A DNA stretch of 64,000 nucleotides from Ezakiella sp. (GTDB lineage: Bacteria; Bacillota; Clostridia; Tissierellales; Peptoniphilaceae): NCBI GenBank assembly GCA_022778715.1, contig JALFRW010000030.1:1-64000 (forward strand), given 5' to 3'. Numbering within the stretch: position 1 is the stretch's first letter; each line of letters starts with the position of its first letter. The notes below the pieces were generated by a model, which made no database searches, had not been told where the DNA came from, and worked only from the letters and a program-made list of their open reading frames with translations. Both the position numbers and the translations under genes were made by a program. This document shows positions 8,160 to 16,798 of this stretch, one piece after another.

Positions 8160-9530
8160 TTATTGTGTTCTTATTGCTTCAAGAGGGGAGAGTTTTGTGG
8201 CTTTTCTTGCTGGGTAGTATCCGCTTATAATGCCGATTATTGTTGCAAAGATAAGTGCCGCTCCCACGAGCCAAAGCGGTATGATTGAGATTTTAACGTC
8301 TGCATCAACCATTCCGGCAAATATTGAGCTGCTGATGCCGTCACCAGGTTTTCTTGAGGCGGCATTAATTATGGCGCTTATTATATAGCTCAGGCCGATT
8401 CCGAGAGCACCTCCGAATAGTCCAATAAAAGCAGCTTCAGTGAGGAACATTTTTTTGATGTCAGAGACGCTTGCACCGATAACTTTCATGATTCCGATTT
8501 CTTTGATTCTTTCATATATGCTCATTACCATTGTGTTAGCTATACCTATTGCAGCAACTAGCAAGCTGACTGCACCGATTCCGCCTAAGATTTTTTGTGT
8601 AGTGGCAACATTTTTGTTTAGGGCGTCAGTGGCGTCAAGGTTAGAGCGAGGGTTATATCCAAGTTCTTTTATTTTGTCGTTAACTTCGCGCATATTTTTT
8701 ATGTCGTTAACTTTTACGAGTATGCTTGAATATTTACTAGCATTGTTATTTCTGCCTTGAACGTAGTAATCATTATCAGCTTTACGTTTGTCGTTATCAC
8801 GTTTTATTTCTTTATTTAGTTTTTCGGCGAATGAGATTGGAATAAAAATTTGATAATCTGTTTGCCAATCTCCTCCTGGAGTTTCACCGACAACTGTTAA
8901 TTTATAAGTTTTTGAAAAAGTTGTTTTTTCAGTGTCCGGATCATAGCTTTCGCCAATATTAAATGTGATTTTGTCTTTTTCTAGGTCAACAACCTTTTTG
9001 TTTTGGTCGTATTGCATTTTAAAATGATTACTTTCATTTGGATTATACCAAGTTTGTGCAAGTCCTCCACCAAAAACAGCAGCTTCACCATCAGTTTCGT
9101 TTAAAAAACGTCCCCAGCTTATCTTAGGGTCAAGAAGTGCATATTTTGCAGGGTCAACACCGATTACTTCAGCCCAGTTTTGATATTTTCCGGATACAAC
9201 TCTTACGTCGTTTACTTGCAGTTCCGGAATAACAGCTTTTACATTTGCAATTCCTTCAAACGTTTTTACTGCTTCTTCTGTTAGTGGTTTTGCGTCTGTT
9301 TGACTTTCAGTTTTCATATCGTAGATGGGGTATGAAACAACAGTTATGACGTCAACCGGTCCTAATTGTTCCAGAAGTCTGTCATTTTGTGCTTTCATTC
9401 CAAATCCAAGGCTAAGTGTTGTGATGATGGATGCGGTGCCTATAACGACACCCAAGACTGTTAGAAACGTTCTTAGTTTGCGTCGCCACAAATTACCGAG
9501 GGACATCAAAATTAAATCTAAATTAGACAT
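8160..9530 (-). CDS. ABC transporter permease, FtsX/MacB type
   Basis: 456 aa. An N-terminal membrane helix (residues 18-45) is followed by a large extracytoplasmic MacB-type periplasmic core domain (about 50-310). Three helices form the FtsX domain, with the conserved YERIKEIGIMKVIGAS loop and a C-terminal YPARKATKLSPLEAIR motif. Transporters of this type usually use ATP hydrolysis for mechanical work or export of peptides or lipids across the surface. Substrate is unknown here. The start overlaps the upstream CARDB gene by 8 bases. It is the last gene of a three-gene operon. Confidence 0.9.
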   Translation of the reverse strand: MSNLDLILMSLGNLWRRKLRTFLTVLGVVIGTASIITTLSLGFGMKAQNDRLLEQLGPVDVITVVSYPIYDMKTESQTDAKPLTEEAVKTFEGIANVKAVIPELQVNDVRVVSGKYQNWAEVIGVDPAKYALLDPKISWGRFLNETDGEAAVFGGGLAQTWYNPNESNHFKMQYDQNKKVVDLEKDKITFNIGESYDPDTEKTTFSKTYKLTVVGETPGGDWQTDYQIFIPISFAEKLNKEIKRDNDKRKADNDYYVQGRNNNASKYSSILVKVNDIKNMREVNDKIKELGYNPRSNLDATDALNKNVATTQKILGGIGAVSLLVAAIGIANTMVMSIYERIKEIGIMKVIGASVSDIKKMFLTEAAFIGLFGGALGIGLSYIISAIINAASRKPGDGISSSIFAGMVDADVKISIIPLWLVGAALIFATIIGIISGYYPARKATKLSPLEAIRTQ

Positions 9531-11658
9531 CTAGAGTCAAATCCTTTATATCTTTTTTATTTTTTAGTTTTTTTATAATTACATATATTGCGATAGTAAT
9601 TGCAACTATTATTACCCAGAAGTACCACTTTTTGAGCAAGTCTTTCATTTTGTCTTTGAATGTTGGTTCTTCTTCAATTGGCATATTCATAGGGTCATTA
9701 GGGTCGAATGCTGGAGCTTCGCTTACATTCCAGGTTACTTCTTTTTTTACTTCTTGTTTTTCTCCTGATGAGTCTTCATAGCTAAAAACGACTGTTCCTT
9801 TTTTTTCGCCGGGTTCTGTAGCGTTAACTTGGATGTCATAGTTTTCTGTGGCGCCTTCCATGAATTTACCTACATAATATGTGCTATTTTGAGCTTCCAT
9901 CTCATTTGATTCAAATCTGACCATCATGTTGTAAAGGGTAACTTTACCGGTGTTGTAGAAGCTAACAGAAAGCGGTGCACCATCACCAACGCTGAATTCT
10001 GTTTGAGTTTGGATTTCACCAATTTCAAGTCTAGATGGTTGAACAACAGGAATCCCGATTTCTTCGCTAGCTTTAAATTGATTGTTTTTAGTATCTTCGT
10101 ATTCAAATCCGCAGGTTACATTGTATGTTTTTGCAATTGCATCCGGAACGGTGTAGAGCTTGATTTCTTTTGAAACCACTCCATTTGGAGCAATTTTATC
10201 AATAAAGAATGTGTTTGAGCTGTCAACAGGTGTGAAGATGTTTGAGCCGGCACTTTCTTTATTTTCACCAACAGGGGAGGTAAGTGAGATTTTTATATTT
10301 TTTACTACTTTATCAGAAGATGTGTTTTGGAATTCTAGATTCATTGTGAATTCTTTGCCAGCTTCTGGAAGTTTTGGGTTAAAAGTGTATTTTCTAACGA
10401 TTACTTTTGGAGTAGAAATTTTATTTTCACCTTGTTCTCCATCTGCTTTGTCTGGATTAGAAACAAATATTCCGGAGTATTGCTCAGTTGTCATCGGTTC
10501 TTTGTCGTTCTGAAATTCGTCGTAGTATTCAACTTTGATATTTATTGGATAGTTTTTAGTTGAGCTTGCAGGAGTTGCTAAAAAGTCAAAGTCAAAATGT
10601 TTGGATTCGTTTGGATTCAATGTTTCAATGAATTGTTGAGAGATTGATTTATTTACAAGTCCTTCGCCTTCGACACCACATTTTACTAGAACTCTTTTTG
10701 CAATTCTTTTGCCTTTGTTTGTTAGGTCAAATGAGATTCGAGCTGTTTTGCCGGGGTAAATTGTGTTTGCAGGTGTAACCAAGTTTTCAACAACAACACT
10801 GGAAAGGTTTTGGTAGTTTTGATTGATGGTCAAGAAGAAAGATTTTTGCGATTCACCTTTGCCACCTTCTGTTTGAGTGTCGAAGTAGGAGAGTGTGACT
10901 TTAAATTCATAATTTCCGGCTGCTGCATTTTGTCCAGCTCTTAGCACGAAGCTAACGTTTTTGTCTTCGCCAGGATAAATCTTATCAAAGTTTTTAGTGT
11001 TAAAATCTTTAGCTAAAGTAAATCCGCTTTCACTCATTCCTTCAAGCTTTACGTTTACATTTTGAATAGTATTTTCTGTAGGGTTTTTAACAGTAAAGCC
11101 AACTGCAACAGATTCACCAGGCATAATGTCTTTGCTCTTAGGCATGATTTGAATATCGGAAAGCTCTAAGCGAGATGCTTGTTTCTCGTCATATTCAACT
11201 CTAACATAAGAAGTAAATTCACCTGTTGCACCATCATTTGTCCTTATTTTAATATTAACCGGATATGTTCCAGGGCTTGCATTATTTGCGATTTGAACTT
11301 TAAAATTCAAACTGGTTGTGCCAATATTAGATATTCTAAAATTGTCTCTATAGCGATTTCTAAAATCAACACTATCTGAGCCACTCAACATATAAACGCT
11401 GTTATTGTTACCTGCATCAGCGTTACCAGAAATGAAAAACAGGGAATCTGAGTATGTGTAGTCTACAAAAACTCTAATGTCTAAAATATCGCCAGGCTTA
11501 CCAACGTTTGTGCTATCGCCACTTACTTGAACGATTTGCGATGAAATTTTCGGCTCTGGTTGAGGTGTTTTTATTTCTGTTTCTTCATCTGCATAAATGG
11601 CGACTGTCTGAAATATCATGGTTAGTGCTAATAAAATAATAAAAATATTTTTCTTCAT
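9523..11658 (-). CDS. Exported CARDB/COG1361-like repeat protein anchored by a C-terminal helix
   Basis: 711 aa. A signal peptide ends at about IYADEE. The body consists of about four to five beta-rich Ig-like repeats. Each has a LxPGxxxxxxFxLxNxG core, for example IYPGKTARISFDLTNKG and VGDGAPLSVSFYNTGK, resembling CARDB/NPCBM-associated domains. A single membrane helix (WYFWVIIVAITIAIYVII) is followed by a Lys-rich cytoplasmic tail. It lies between the ATPase and permease genes of an FtsX-type ABC system, so it is probably the surface partner of that machine. The ligand is unknown. I infer a role in substrate capture or envelope sensing. Confidence 0.75.
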   Translation of the reverse strand: MKKNIFIILLALTMIFQTVAIYADEETEIKTPQPEPKISSQIVQVSGDSTNVGKPGDILDIRVFVDYTYSDSLFFISGNADAGNNNSVYMLSGSDSVDFRNRYRDNFRISNIGTTSLNFKVQIANNASPGTYPVNIKIRTNDGATGEFTSYVRVEYDEKQASRLELSDIQIMPKSKDIMPGESVAVGFTVKNPTENTIQNVNVKLEGMSESGFTLAKDFNTKNFDKIYPGEDKNVSFVLRAGQNAAAGNYEFKVTLSYFDTQTEGGKGESQKSFFLTINQNYQNLSSVVVENLVTPANTIYPGKTARISFDLTNKGKRIAKRVLVKCGVEGEGLVNKSISQQFIETLNPNESKHFDFDFLATPASSTKNYPINIKVEYYDEFQNDKEPMTTEQYSGIFVSNPDKADGEQGENKISTPKVIVRKYTFNPKLPEAGKEFTMNLEFQNTSSDKVVKNIKISLTSPVGENKESAGSNIFTPVDSSNTFFIDKIAPNGVVSKEIKLYTVPDAIAKTYNVTCGFEYEDTKNNQFKASEEIGIPVVQPSRLEIGEIQTQTEFSVGDGAPLSVSFYNTGKVTLYNMMVRFESNEMEAQNSTYYVGKFMEGATENYDIQVNATEPGEKKGTVVFSYEDSSGEKQEVKKEVTWNVSEAPAFDPNDPMNMPIEEEPTFKDKMKDLLKKWYFWVIIVAITIAIYVIIKKLKNKKDIKDLTLDV

Positions 11659-11667
11659 AGTTTCTCC

Positions 11668-12429
11668 TTATAAAGTGTTATTAATTTCTTCTAGTGTATT
11701 AAATCTCTCTCTGATCTCTTCATCGGTTGGAAGAGCTTTTGGAGTTTGTGTTGTAATTTTTTCAATAGATCCGTCTCTAAAATGAATTATTCTATCTGAA
11801 TAAACTGAAGTTTCAATGTCGTGAGTAACAATAATCATAGTGCTATTGTTTTTCCTAACCATTGAGGTCATGAGCTCCATTATTTCTATAGAAGTTTTGG
11901 AGTCGAGATTTCCGGTAGGCTCGTCAGCAAAAATAATTCTAGGATGACCCACAAATGCTCTTGCGATACTAACCCTTTGCTGTTGTCCACCACTCATTTC
12001 AGTTGGTTTGTGATGAAGTCTTTGACCGAGTCCTACTTTTTTTAATATATCTTCGGACATTTCATATCGCTTTTTCTTTGGTACACCTTTGAAAGCAAGT
12101 CCAAGACCCACATTATCTATTGCGGAAAGTGTTGGGATAAGGTTATAAGCTTGGAACACAAATCCGACGTTTAGCTGCCTAAGCTTTGTGGCTTGTTCTT
12201 CACTTAATTTTTCCATATGAATATTACCAATAACAATTTCACCGGCAGTCGGCTTTTCGAGTCCGGCACACATATTAAGTAGTGTAGATTTTCCACTCCC
12301 GGACGGCCCAATCAAACAAACGCATTCGCCTTTATAGATTTCTAGATTAACATGCCTAAGTGCGACAATTTTTTCTTGTCCCATTTTATAGACTTTAGAT
12401 AAATCTTTTAGTTGTATTAAAGGTTCCAT
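11668..12429 (-). CDS. ABC transporter ATP-binding protein, MacB/LolD type
   Basis: 253 aa. Complete nucleotide-binding domain: Walker A GPSGSGKST, Q-loop VFQAYNLIP, signature MSGGQQQRVSIARA, Walker B RIIFADEPTGNLD and switch histidine IIVTHD. First gene of the operon, 9 bases upstream of the CARDB protein gene. ATG follows GGAGGTG. An extended -10 promoter sits about 20 bases upstream. It powers the FtsX-type permease at 8160-9530. Confidence 0.93.
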   Translation of the reverse strand: MEPLIQLKDLSKVYKMGQEKIVALRHVNLEIYKGECVCLIGPSGSGKSTLLNMCAGLEKPTAGEIVIGNIHMEKLSEEQATKLRQLNVGFVFQAYNLIPTLSAIDNVGLGLAFKGVPKKKRYEMSEDILKKVGLGQRLHHKPTEMSGGQQQRVSIARAFVGHPRIIFADEPTGNLDSKTSIEIMELMTSMVRKNNSTMIIVTHDIETSVYSDRIIHFRDGSIEKITTQTPKALPTDEEIRERFNTLEEINNTL

Positions 12430-12447
12430 TTTTCACCTCCAATTTTC

Positions 12448-12476
12448 ATTATAGCATACACGATTAAAGTTTTCTA
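12448..12476 (-). promoter_or_regulatory. Promoter of the ABC/CARDB operon
   Basis: On the minus strand: TAGAAA, 17-base spacer, TATAAT preceded by TGC, making an extended -10. Confidence 0.6.
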
Positions 12477-12537
12477 CAACTTTATATTACATATTTATTA
12501 TATTTTTGGGGTATATTTAATATTAAGGAGTGATTTT

Positions 12538-14196
12538 ATGAAAATAAAAATAAGATTGCCAAAAGACGATTTTTGTTACGAAGTCGTTTTTCAGGATGGG
12601 GAAAAGCTCATAGATATCATATCTAGAACTTTTTATAATTATAGAGAATATTTGGGAGCGGTTGTAAATGCAGAACTTGTAAGTTTAAACTATGTTCCAA
12701 AAGATAATGAAGATATAAAACTTTTAGATATTTTAAACTCTCTCGGATTAAGAATTTACACTACAAGCTTGACAATGATTTTTGAAACAGCGATAAAAGA
12801 ATTATATGGTGATTTAAACCCGATGGTGGAGCACTATATAGGCAGCAATATATATGTAGAAAAAGATACGGGCAATCCATTCACAATGAGAGAGATTGAA
12901 GCAATAAAGCAGAAAATGCACGATATTATAAACGAAGATTATGACTTCAAACTCGAAAAATGGGATAAAGATAAAGCTTTAAACTATTTTAAAAACATGA
13001 ATCGCGAAAGTACTGTTTCGCTTTTAAAATATGTCCATGATGAACAATTAAAAATGTATAAACTTATAAATTTTTACGACAGATTCGATGAAGTAATTGT
13101 GCCAAGCACCGGTTTTATTTCTAGATTTGATGTGGAATATTATTATCCCGGAATTTTGATAAAATTCCCATCCAAAAACAAGAACAACAAAATCGATTAC
13201 GAAACTGAAGAGTCAAAGTTAGCAAAGGCTTTCCAAGACCATGCAAAAGAAGCAAAGATTATTGGTGTAAATTATGTGGGGGAGCTTAATGAAAAGATTG
13301 AAAATGGCGGCGCAAGAGATCTAGTTCTGGTGAGCGAAAGCTTTATTGAACAAAAGATTAGAGAAATCGCAATGATTGTGGCAAAAGATAAGGCAAAAAG
13401 ATTAATTCTAATTAGCGGACCATCAAGCAGCGGCAAGACAACTTTTGCATATAAGTTAAAAATTGCTCTAAAAATGTACGGACTTGAAACCATTGAAATG
13501 TCTACTGACGACTATTTTGTGGATAGAAAGCATAATCCGAAAAATCCGGATGGGACATATAATTTTGAAACGATTGACGCTGTGGATATTGAAGCTTTGA
13601 ATCAAGACATTTTAAAACTAATAGAAAGCGGAGAAGCTGAAAAGAGAAGTTTTGACTTTATTGAAGGCAAACCGGTTTATACTGGTGAAAAAAGAGAACT
13701 TGGCGCAAATGGAATAATAATTTTGGAAGGAATTCACGGTTTAAATCCTGTACTTTCAAATAAAATTCCAAATAGAAATAAAATTAAAATATACTTGTCT
13801 GCACTTTCTACCATGAATATTGACTCAGTAAATAGACTTTCCACTACAGATGTTAGATTTTTAAGACGCATGGTACGCGACCAAAGAACAAGAGGCAGAG
13901 ATGTGCTCAAAAGTCTCGCGGAGTGGGGAAGTGTTAGAAAGGGAGAGGACATTTATGTGTTCCCATATCAAGAACAAGCAGACATTATAATAAACACGAG
14001 TTTGTTTTATGAAATATCGATTTTAAAAAAATTTGCAATGCCACTTTTAAAGCAAGTACCAAGCACGGATAAAAACTTTGTGAGAGCCACGAGACTTTTA
14101 AAGATGCTAGATTATTTTACGGCTATTGATGATGAGAATTTAATTCCAAACACTTCTATAATACGAGAATTTATCGGAGGCAGTATTTTTGAATAA
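12538..14196 (+). CDS. Uridine-kinase-like nucleoside kinase with TGS-type N-terminus
   Basis: 552 aa. The N-terminal 65 residues resemble a TGS domain. The next section (about 70-270) resembles the second additional domain of threonyl-tRNA synthetase. The C-terminal part is a P-loop kinase of the uridine kinase/phosphoribulokinase fold, with Walker A ISGPSSSGKTTFAYKL and STDDYFVDR for substrate binding. Fusions with this architecture are common in Clostridia and annotated as nucleoside kinase, with unproven substrate. Start ATG is preceded by AAGGAG. Monocistronic, closed by a strong terminator. Confidence 0.85.
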   Translation: MKIKIRLPKDDFCYEVVFQDGEKLIDIISRTFYNYREYLGAVVNAELVSLNYVPKDNEDIKLLDILNSLGLRIYTTSLTMIFETAIKELYGDLNPMVEHYIGSNIYVEKDTGNPFTMREIEAIKQKMHDIINEDYDFKLEKWDKDKALNYFKNMNRESTVSLLKYVHDEQLKMYKLINFYDRFDEVIVPSTGFISRFDVEYYYPGILIKFPSKNKNNKIDYETEESKLAKAFQDHAKEAKIIGVNYVGELNEKIENGGARDLVLVSESFIEQKIREIAMIVAKDKAKRLILISGPSSSGKTTFAYKLKIALKMYGLETIEMSTDDYFVDRKHNPKNPDGTYNFETIDAVDIEALNQDILKLIESGEAEKRSFDFIEGKPVYTGEKRELGANGIIILEGIHGLNPVLSNKIPNRNKIKIYLSALSTMNIDSVNRLSTTDVRFLRRMVRDQRTRGRDVLKSLAEWGSVRKGEDIYVFPYQEQADIIINTSLFYEISILKKFAMPLLKQVPSTDKNFVRATRLLKMLDYFTAIDDENLIPNTSIIREFIGGSIFE

Positions 14197-14210
14197 TTGA
14201 TTGTACAAAA

Positions 14211-14247
14211 AAAAGTTGCCCTTTAAAAAAGGCAACTTTTATTTTTT
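14211..14247 (+). terminator. Bidirectional terminator between the nucleoside kinase and the minus-strand rodA operon
   Basis: AAAAGTTGCC and GGCAACTTTT form a 10-bp stem around CTTTAAAAAA, with A and T tracts on either side. It serves the plus-strand kinase gene, and also the convergent operon whose last stop codon is at 14246. Confidence 0.85.
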
Positions 14248-14491
14248 ATCTATATTTTTTGAATCTATCACTAAAATTTATGATATCTTGATTTAATCTA
14301 TCTGTATAGTATTCAATAGAATATAAGAAATCATAAATTGGATATCTCCAAATATCATCTACAGATTCTTCACTTTGTCCACGATTCCAAGCTTCATCAA
14401 ATGTACTGTAATCGTTTATCAAAAAAGATATTACACCAACTGTGAGAAGGGCAATAACAAGAATTAGGAGAATAATTCTAAATTTTTTCAT
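14246..14491 (-). CDS. Small single-helix membrane protein
   Basis: 81 aa. One N-terminal hydrophobic helix (IILLILVIALLTVGVISFLI) could be an anchor or uncleaved signal. It is followed by an acidic and aromatic segment of about 50 residues with no recognisable domain. The ATG overlaps the stop of the upstream HAAS-like gene by one base and has AAGGAGG in front, so it is the last gene of the rodA-padR-like operon. In related loci this position often holds small or DUF4097 adhesin-like proteins. No such domain is seen here. Confidence 0.55.
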   Translation of the reverse strand: MKKFRIILLILVIALLTVGVISFLINDYSTFDEAWNRGQSEESVDDIWRYPIYDFLYSIEYYTDRLNQDIINFSDRFKKYR

Positions 14492-15066
14492 TATTTGTTC
14501 CTCCTTAAGAATTTTGTTTCATATTTAAATATTGCACCAACTCCTTTAAAGAATATTCCATATATATAGATCATTCCAATAAATACGAGAATTGATAGTC
14601 CGATAATTCCCAATGAAAGTGTCCATCTAGTGAGAGGATGAATTGGTAGCAAGAGACCATTTAGATAGAATGTGCCATATAGAAGTAAAGCAATTGCTAT
14701 CACGATTATGACAATGGGCATAATCGTGATAGCAGTGATTATGCCAAGAAATGTAAATAGTACCGGAACGATAATGATGTTTAGAATAAATAATATAAAT
14801 CCATTAAACACAATTTGCCCAAATGTTCTCTTTTTTGGAGCAACTGATTGTTTGATTTCTTTTTCTATAAATTCATCTGGTGCAAAAGCGTTTGCAATTA
14901 TTTCTTCGCTTTCTAGATTGCCGATAAGTTCTGTTTCAGTTTTTCCTCTTCTTATTCCACTTACAAGATATTCTTCATATATGTGGATGATCTCTTTTGT
15001 TGCGTTATTTCTAATGCCCACATTTTCTAATTTGTGTTTTAAATTGTTTAAAAAAGGATTATTCAT
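14491..15066 (-). CDS. HAAS/DUF1700-like membrane protein
   Basis: 191 aa. The N-terminal 70 residues form a soluble helical region (FLNNLKHKLENVG, then IIHIYEEYLVSG and ESEEIIANAF) that matches the HAAS/DUF1700 pattern. This is followed by four membrane helices (about 82-185) and a basic tail. Such proteins are typically encoded directly after a PadR-type regulator and are thought to be its signalling partner in envelope stress responses. That arrangement holds here: its start overlaps the regulator gene by 8 bases. Confidence 0.65.
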   Translation of the reverse strand: MNNPFLNNLKHKLENVGIRNNATKEIIHIYEEYLVSGIRRGKTETELIGNLESEEIIANAFAPDEFIEKEIKQSVAPKKRTFGQIVFNGFILFILNIIIVPVLFTFLGIITAITIMPIVIIVIAIALLLYGTFYLNGLLLPIHPLTRWTLSLGIIGLSILVFIGMIYIYGIFFKGVGAIFKYETKFLRRNK

Positions 15067-15538
15067 GGTTGTTCTCCTTTTTTTCTTCTATAGTTTTACT
15101 GGTTTCTTCAACTTTAATTGTATTGTCACTTTTTTCAGTTTCGGTTTCTGTCACAGATTTTTCAATTGAAGTTGCAGTTTCTTCAGAGATATCTGATTTG
15201 TCAATAATTATTTCGTCTATGACCTCTTTTTCAGTTGTAGTAGGAGCAACGCCAGCTGAAACAAGCGTGCTTAACAAATCAATTTTCATTTTTGCTTCAT
15301 TTTTTAGCTCTTCGTATTTTCTTTTACCTTTTTCCGTCAAAAATAGGGTAACGTTATTATTTTGACTATTTTCAATAATAAGTCCATCGTTTTTGAAATC
15401 AACCAAGCATTTCACAATTTCAGCAGATGAAGTGGTATGCTGCCTTAATGCTTCAAACACTTCGTAGTAGCTAATTGAGTCTTTGCTTGCGATGGATTTT
15501 AAAATTGCTAATTCTACAATTTCATTGTATCGGATCAT
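15059..15538 (-). CDS. PadR-like winged-helix regulator with acidic tail
   Basis: 159 aa. Residues 1-80 form a winged helix-turn-helix (ELAILKSIASKDSISYYEV, then LTEKGKRKYEELKNEAK) like PadR/MarR-type DNA-binding domains. The remainder is a Glu/Ser/Thr-rich disordered tail that does not resemble the helical dimerisation region of PadR. Start is taken as the ATG at 15538, 6 bases after AAAGGAG. An ATG two codons earlier touches the ribosome binding site directly and is unlikely. It lies between rodA and a HAAS-like membrane protein. Confidence 0.6.
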   Translation of the reverse strand: MIRYNEIVELAILKSIASKDSISYYEVFEALRQHTTSSAEIVKCLVDFKNDGLIIENSQNNNVTLFLTEKGKRKYEELKNEAKMKIDLLSTLVSAGVAPTTTEKEVIDEIIIDKSDISEETATSIEKSVTETETEKSDNTIKVEETSKTIEEKKENNHE

Positions 15539-15550
15539 TTGCATCTCCTT

Positions 15551-16690
15551 TCATCGCAATAAGTTGTCTATTTTTTGCCCATGTGAGTCCATTTTTGAAC
15601 TACTGTAATACTTTATACCCAAAATTAGGCCTATACTAATTAAATTTGCGATTTGAAATGTGCCTCCTGAAGAAATAAATGGAAGAGGAATACCGGTAAC
15701 AGGCATGAGTCCCATTGTCATTGCAACATTTTCCCAAATATGGATAAAAAACATTGTAAAAACACCGATTGAAAAAACTCTTGCGTAATAATCTTCTTCT
15801 TTTGAAATGTTGAAGAGTTTTAAAAGTAGCAGGAAATATAATGTGAGTAAAATAAATCCACCTAGAAATCCTAGTTCCTCTACAACCATTGGGAAGATGA
15901 AGTCGGAGTGTTTTAAGGACAAGAAGTTTCCTTGATTTTGCACGCCGTTATAAAGCCCGCGCCCGAAAAATTTACCGCTGCCCAAACTGATTTTCCCAAC
16001 ATACGCTTGCATTCCTGAACCGAGTGTGTCTCTTTCAGGTTCCAAGAAGTCAAAAATTCTATTCCGTGCATATTGGTCTAAATTAAACCAGTACACTGGA
16101 AGATAAATTAAAATCGCACCTAATGCTACATAGATATATTGTCTACCGATTCCACCAACAAAAAACATCATTGCAATTATTCCCATAAATACAACTGCAG
16201 TTCCAAAGTCCGGTTGCTTCAAAACAAGTGCAACAGGGATAAATGAGAGAACTAATAGTTTTAAAAGAGTGAATGGTTCATTTAAGACCTCTTTATTTTT
16301 TTCCATAAATGTGGAAAGAGAGATTATGAGTCCGATTTTAACAAACTCTGACGGTTGAAATTTAAATGAACCAAGTTCGAGCCACGATCTAGAACCATAA
16401 GTCGTGGAACCTTTTACAAGTGTGGCAACGAGAAAAGCATTTGAAAAAATATATATTGGCCAAGCAAGTTTTTTTAGCAAATCCGGGGGTGTGAGCATTA
16501 ATACGACCATTATTATTATACCGAGAAGCGTTGCGAGATCTTGTGATCTCATATAGCTCGAATGTTTTTGCGCGCCGTAGCTTAGTGTTGTGGAATTAAC
16601 CATAATTAATCCAAACACAAGGAGTGCAAGCACAATAAAAATTAAAAAATAATCTATTCTTTTGTAAGTCTTTTTTTTGTCAAAAAACAT
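15551..16690 (-). CDS. rodA: Rod-shape peptidoglycan glycosyltransferase RodA (SEDS family)
   Basis: 379 aa with about ten membrane helices. SEDS enzymes polymerise lipid II into glycan strands with a partner class B PBP. The LKQPDFGTAVV motif carries the catalytic aspartate, and the C-terminal TGIPLPFISSGGTFQIANL is the family signature. The RodA rather than FtsW assignment rests on the short loops and the PLPFIS motif and is probable, not certain. No mreBCD or PBP gene is in the window. Starts at ATG 16690, after GAGGCG. Confidence 0.85.
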   Translation of the reverse strand: MFFDKKKTYKRIDYFLIFIVLALLVFGLIMVNSTTLSYGAQKHSSYMRSQDLATLLGIIIMVVLMLTPPDLLKKLAWPIYIFSNAFLVATLVKGSTTYGSRSWLELGSFKFQPSEFVKIGLIISLSTFMEKNKEVLNEPFTLLKLLVLSFIPVALVLKQPDFGTAVVFMGIIAMMFFVGGIGRQYIYVALGAILIYLPVYWFNLDQYARNRIFDFLEPERDTLGSGMQAYVGKISLGSGKFFGRGLYNGVQNQGNFLSLKHSDFIFPMVVEELGFLGGFILLTLYFLLLLKLFNISKEEDYYARVFSIGVFTMFFIHIWENVAMTMGLMPVTGIPLPFISSGGTFQIANLISIGLILGIKYYSSSKMDSHGQKIDNLLR

Positions 16691-16707
16691 TTTATCGCCT
16701 CAACTGT

Positions 16708-16736
16708 ATTATACCAAAAAATTATGAAAATAAAAA
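16708..16736 (-). promoter_or_regulatory. Promoter of rodA and the genes behind it
   Basis: Minus strand: TTTTTA, 17-base spacer, TATAAT with an upstream TGG (extended -10). The -35 is poor. Confidence 0.5.
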
Positions 16737-16798
16737 ATAATTCCATATTAAGTTAATGAACAAGGAACAATTTTGAAATTATATGTTATTATATATGT

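Noticed and set aside
14672-15169. 165-codon plus-strand frame opposite the HAAS-like and PadR-like genes
   Set aside because: It is antisense to two coupled genes with good ribosome binding sites, is mostly hydrophobic mirror sequence and has no site of its own.
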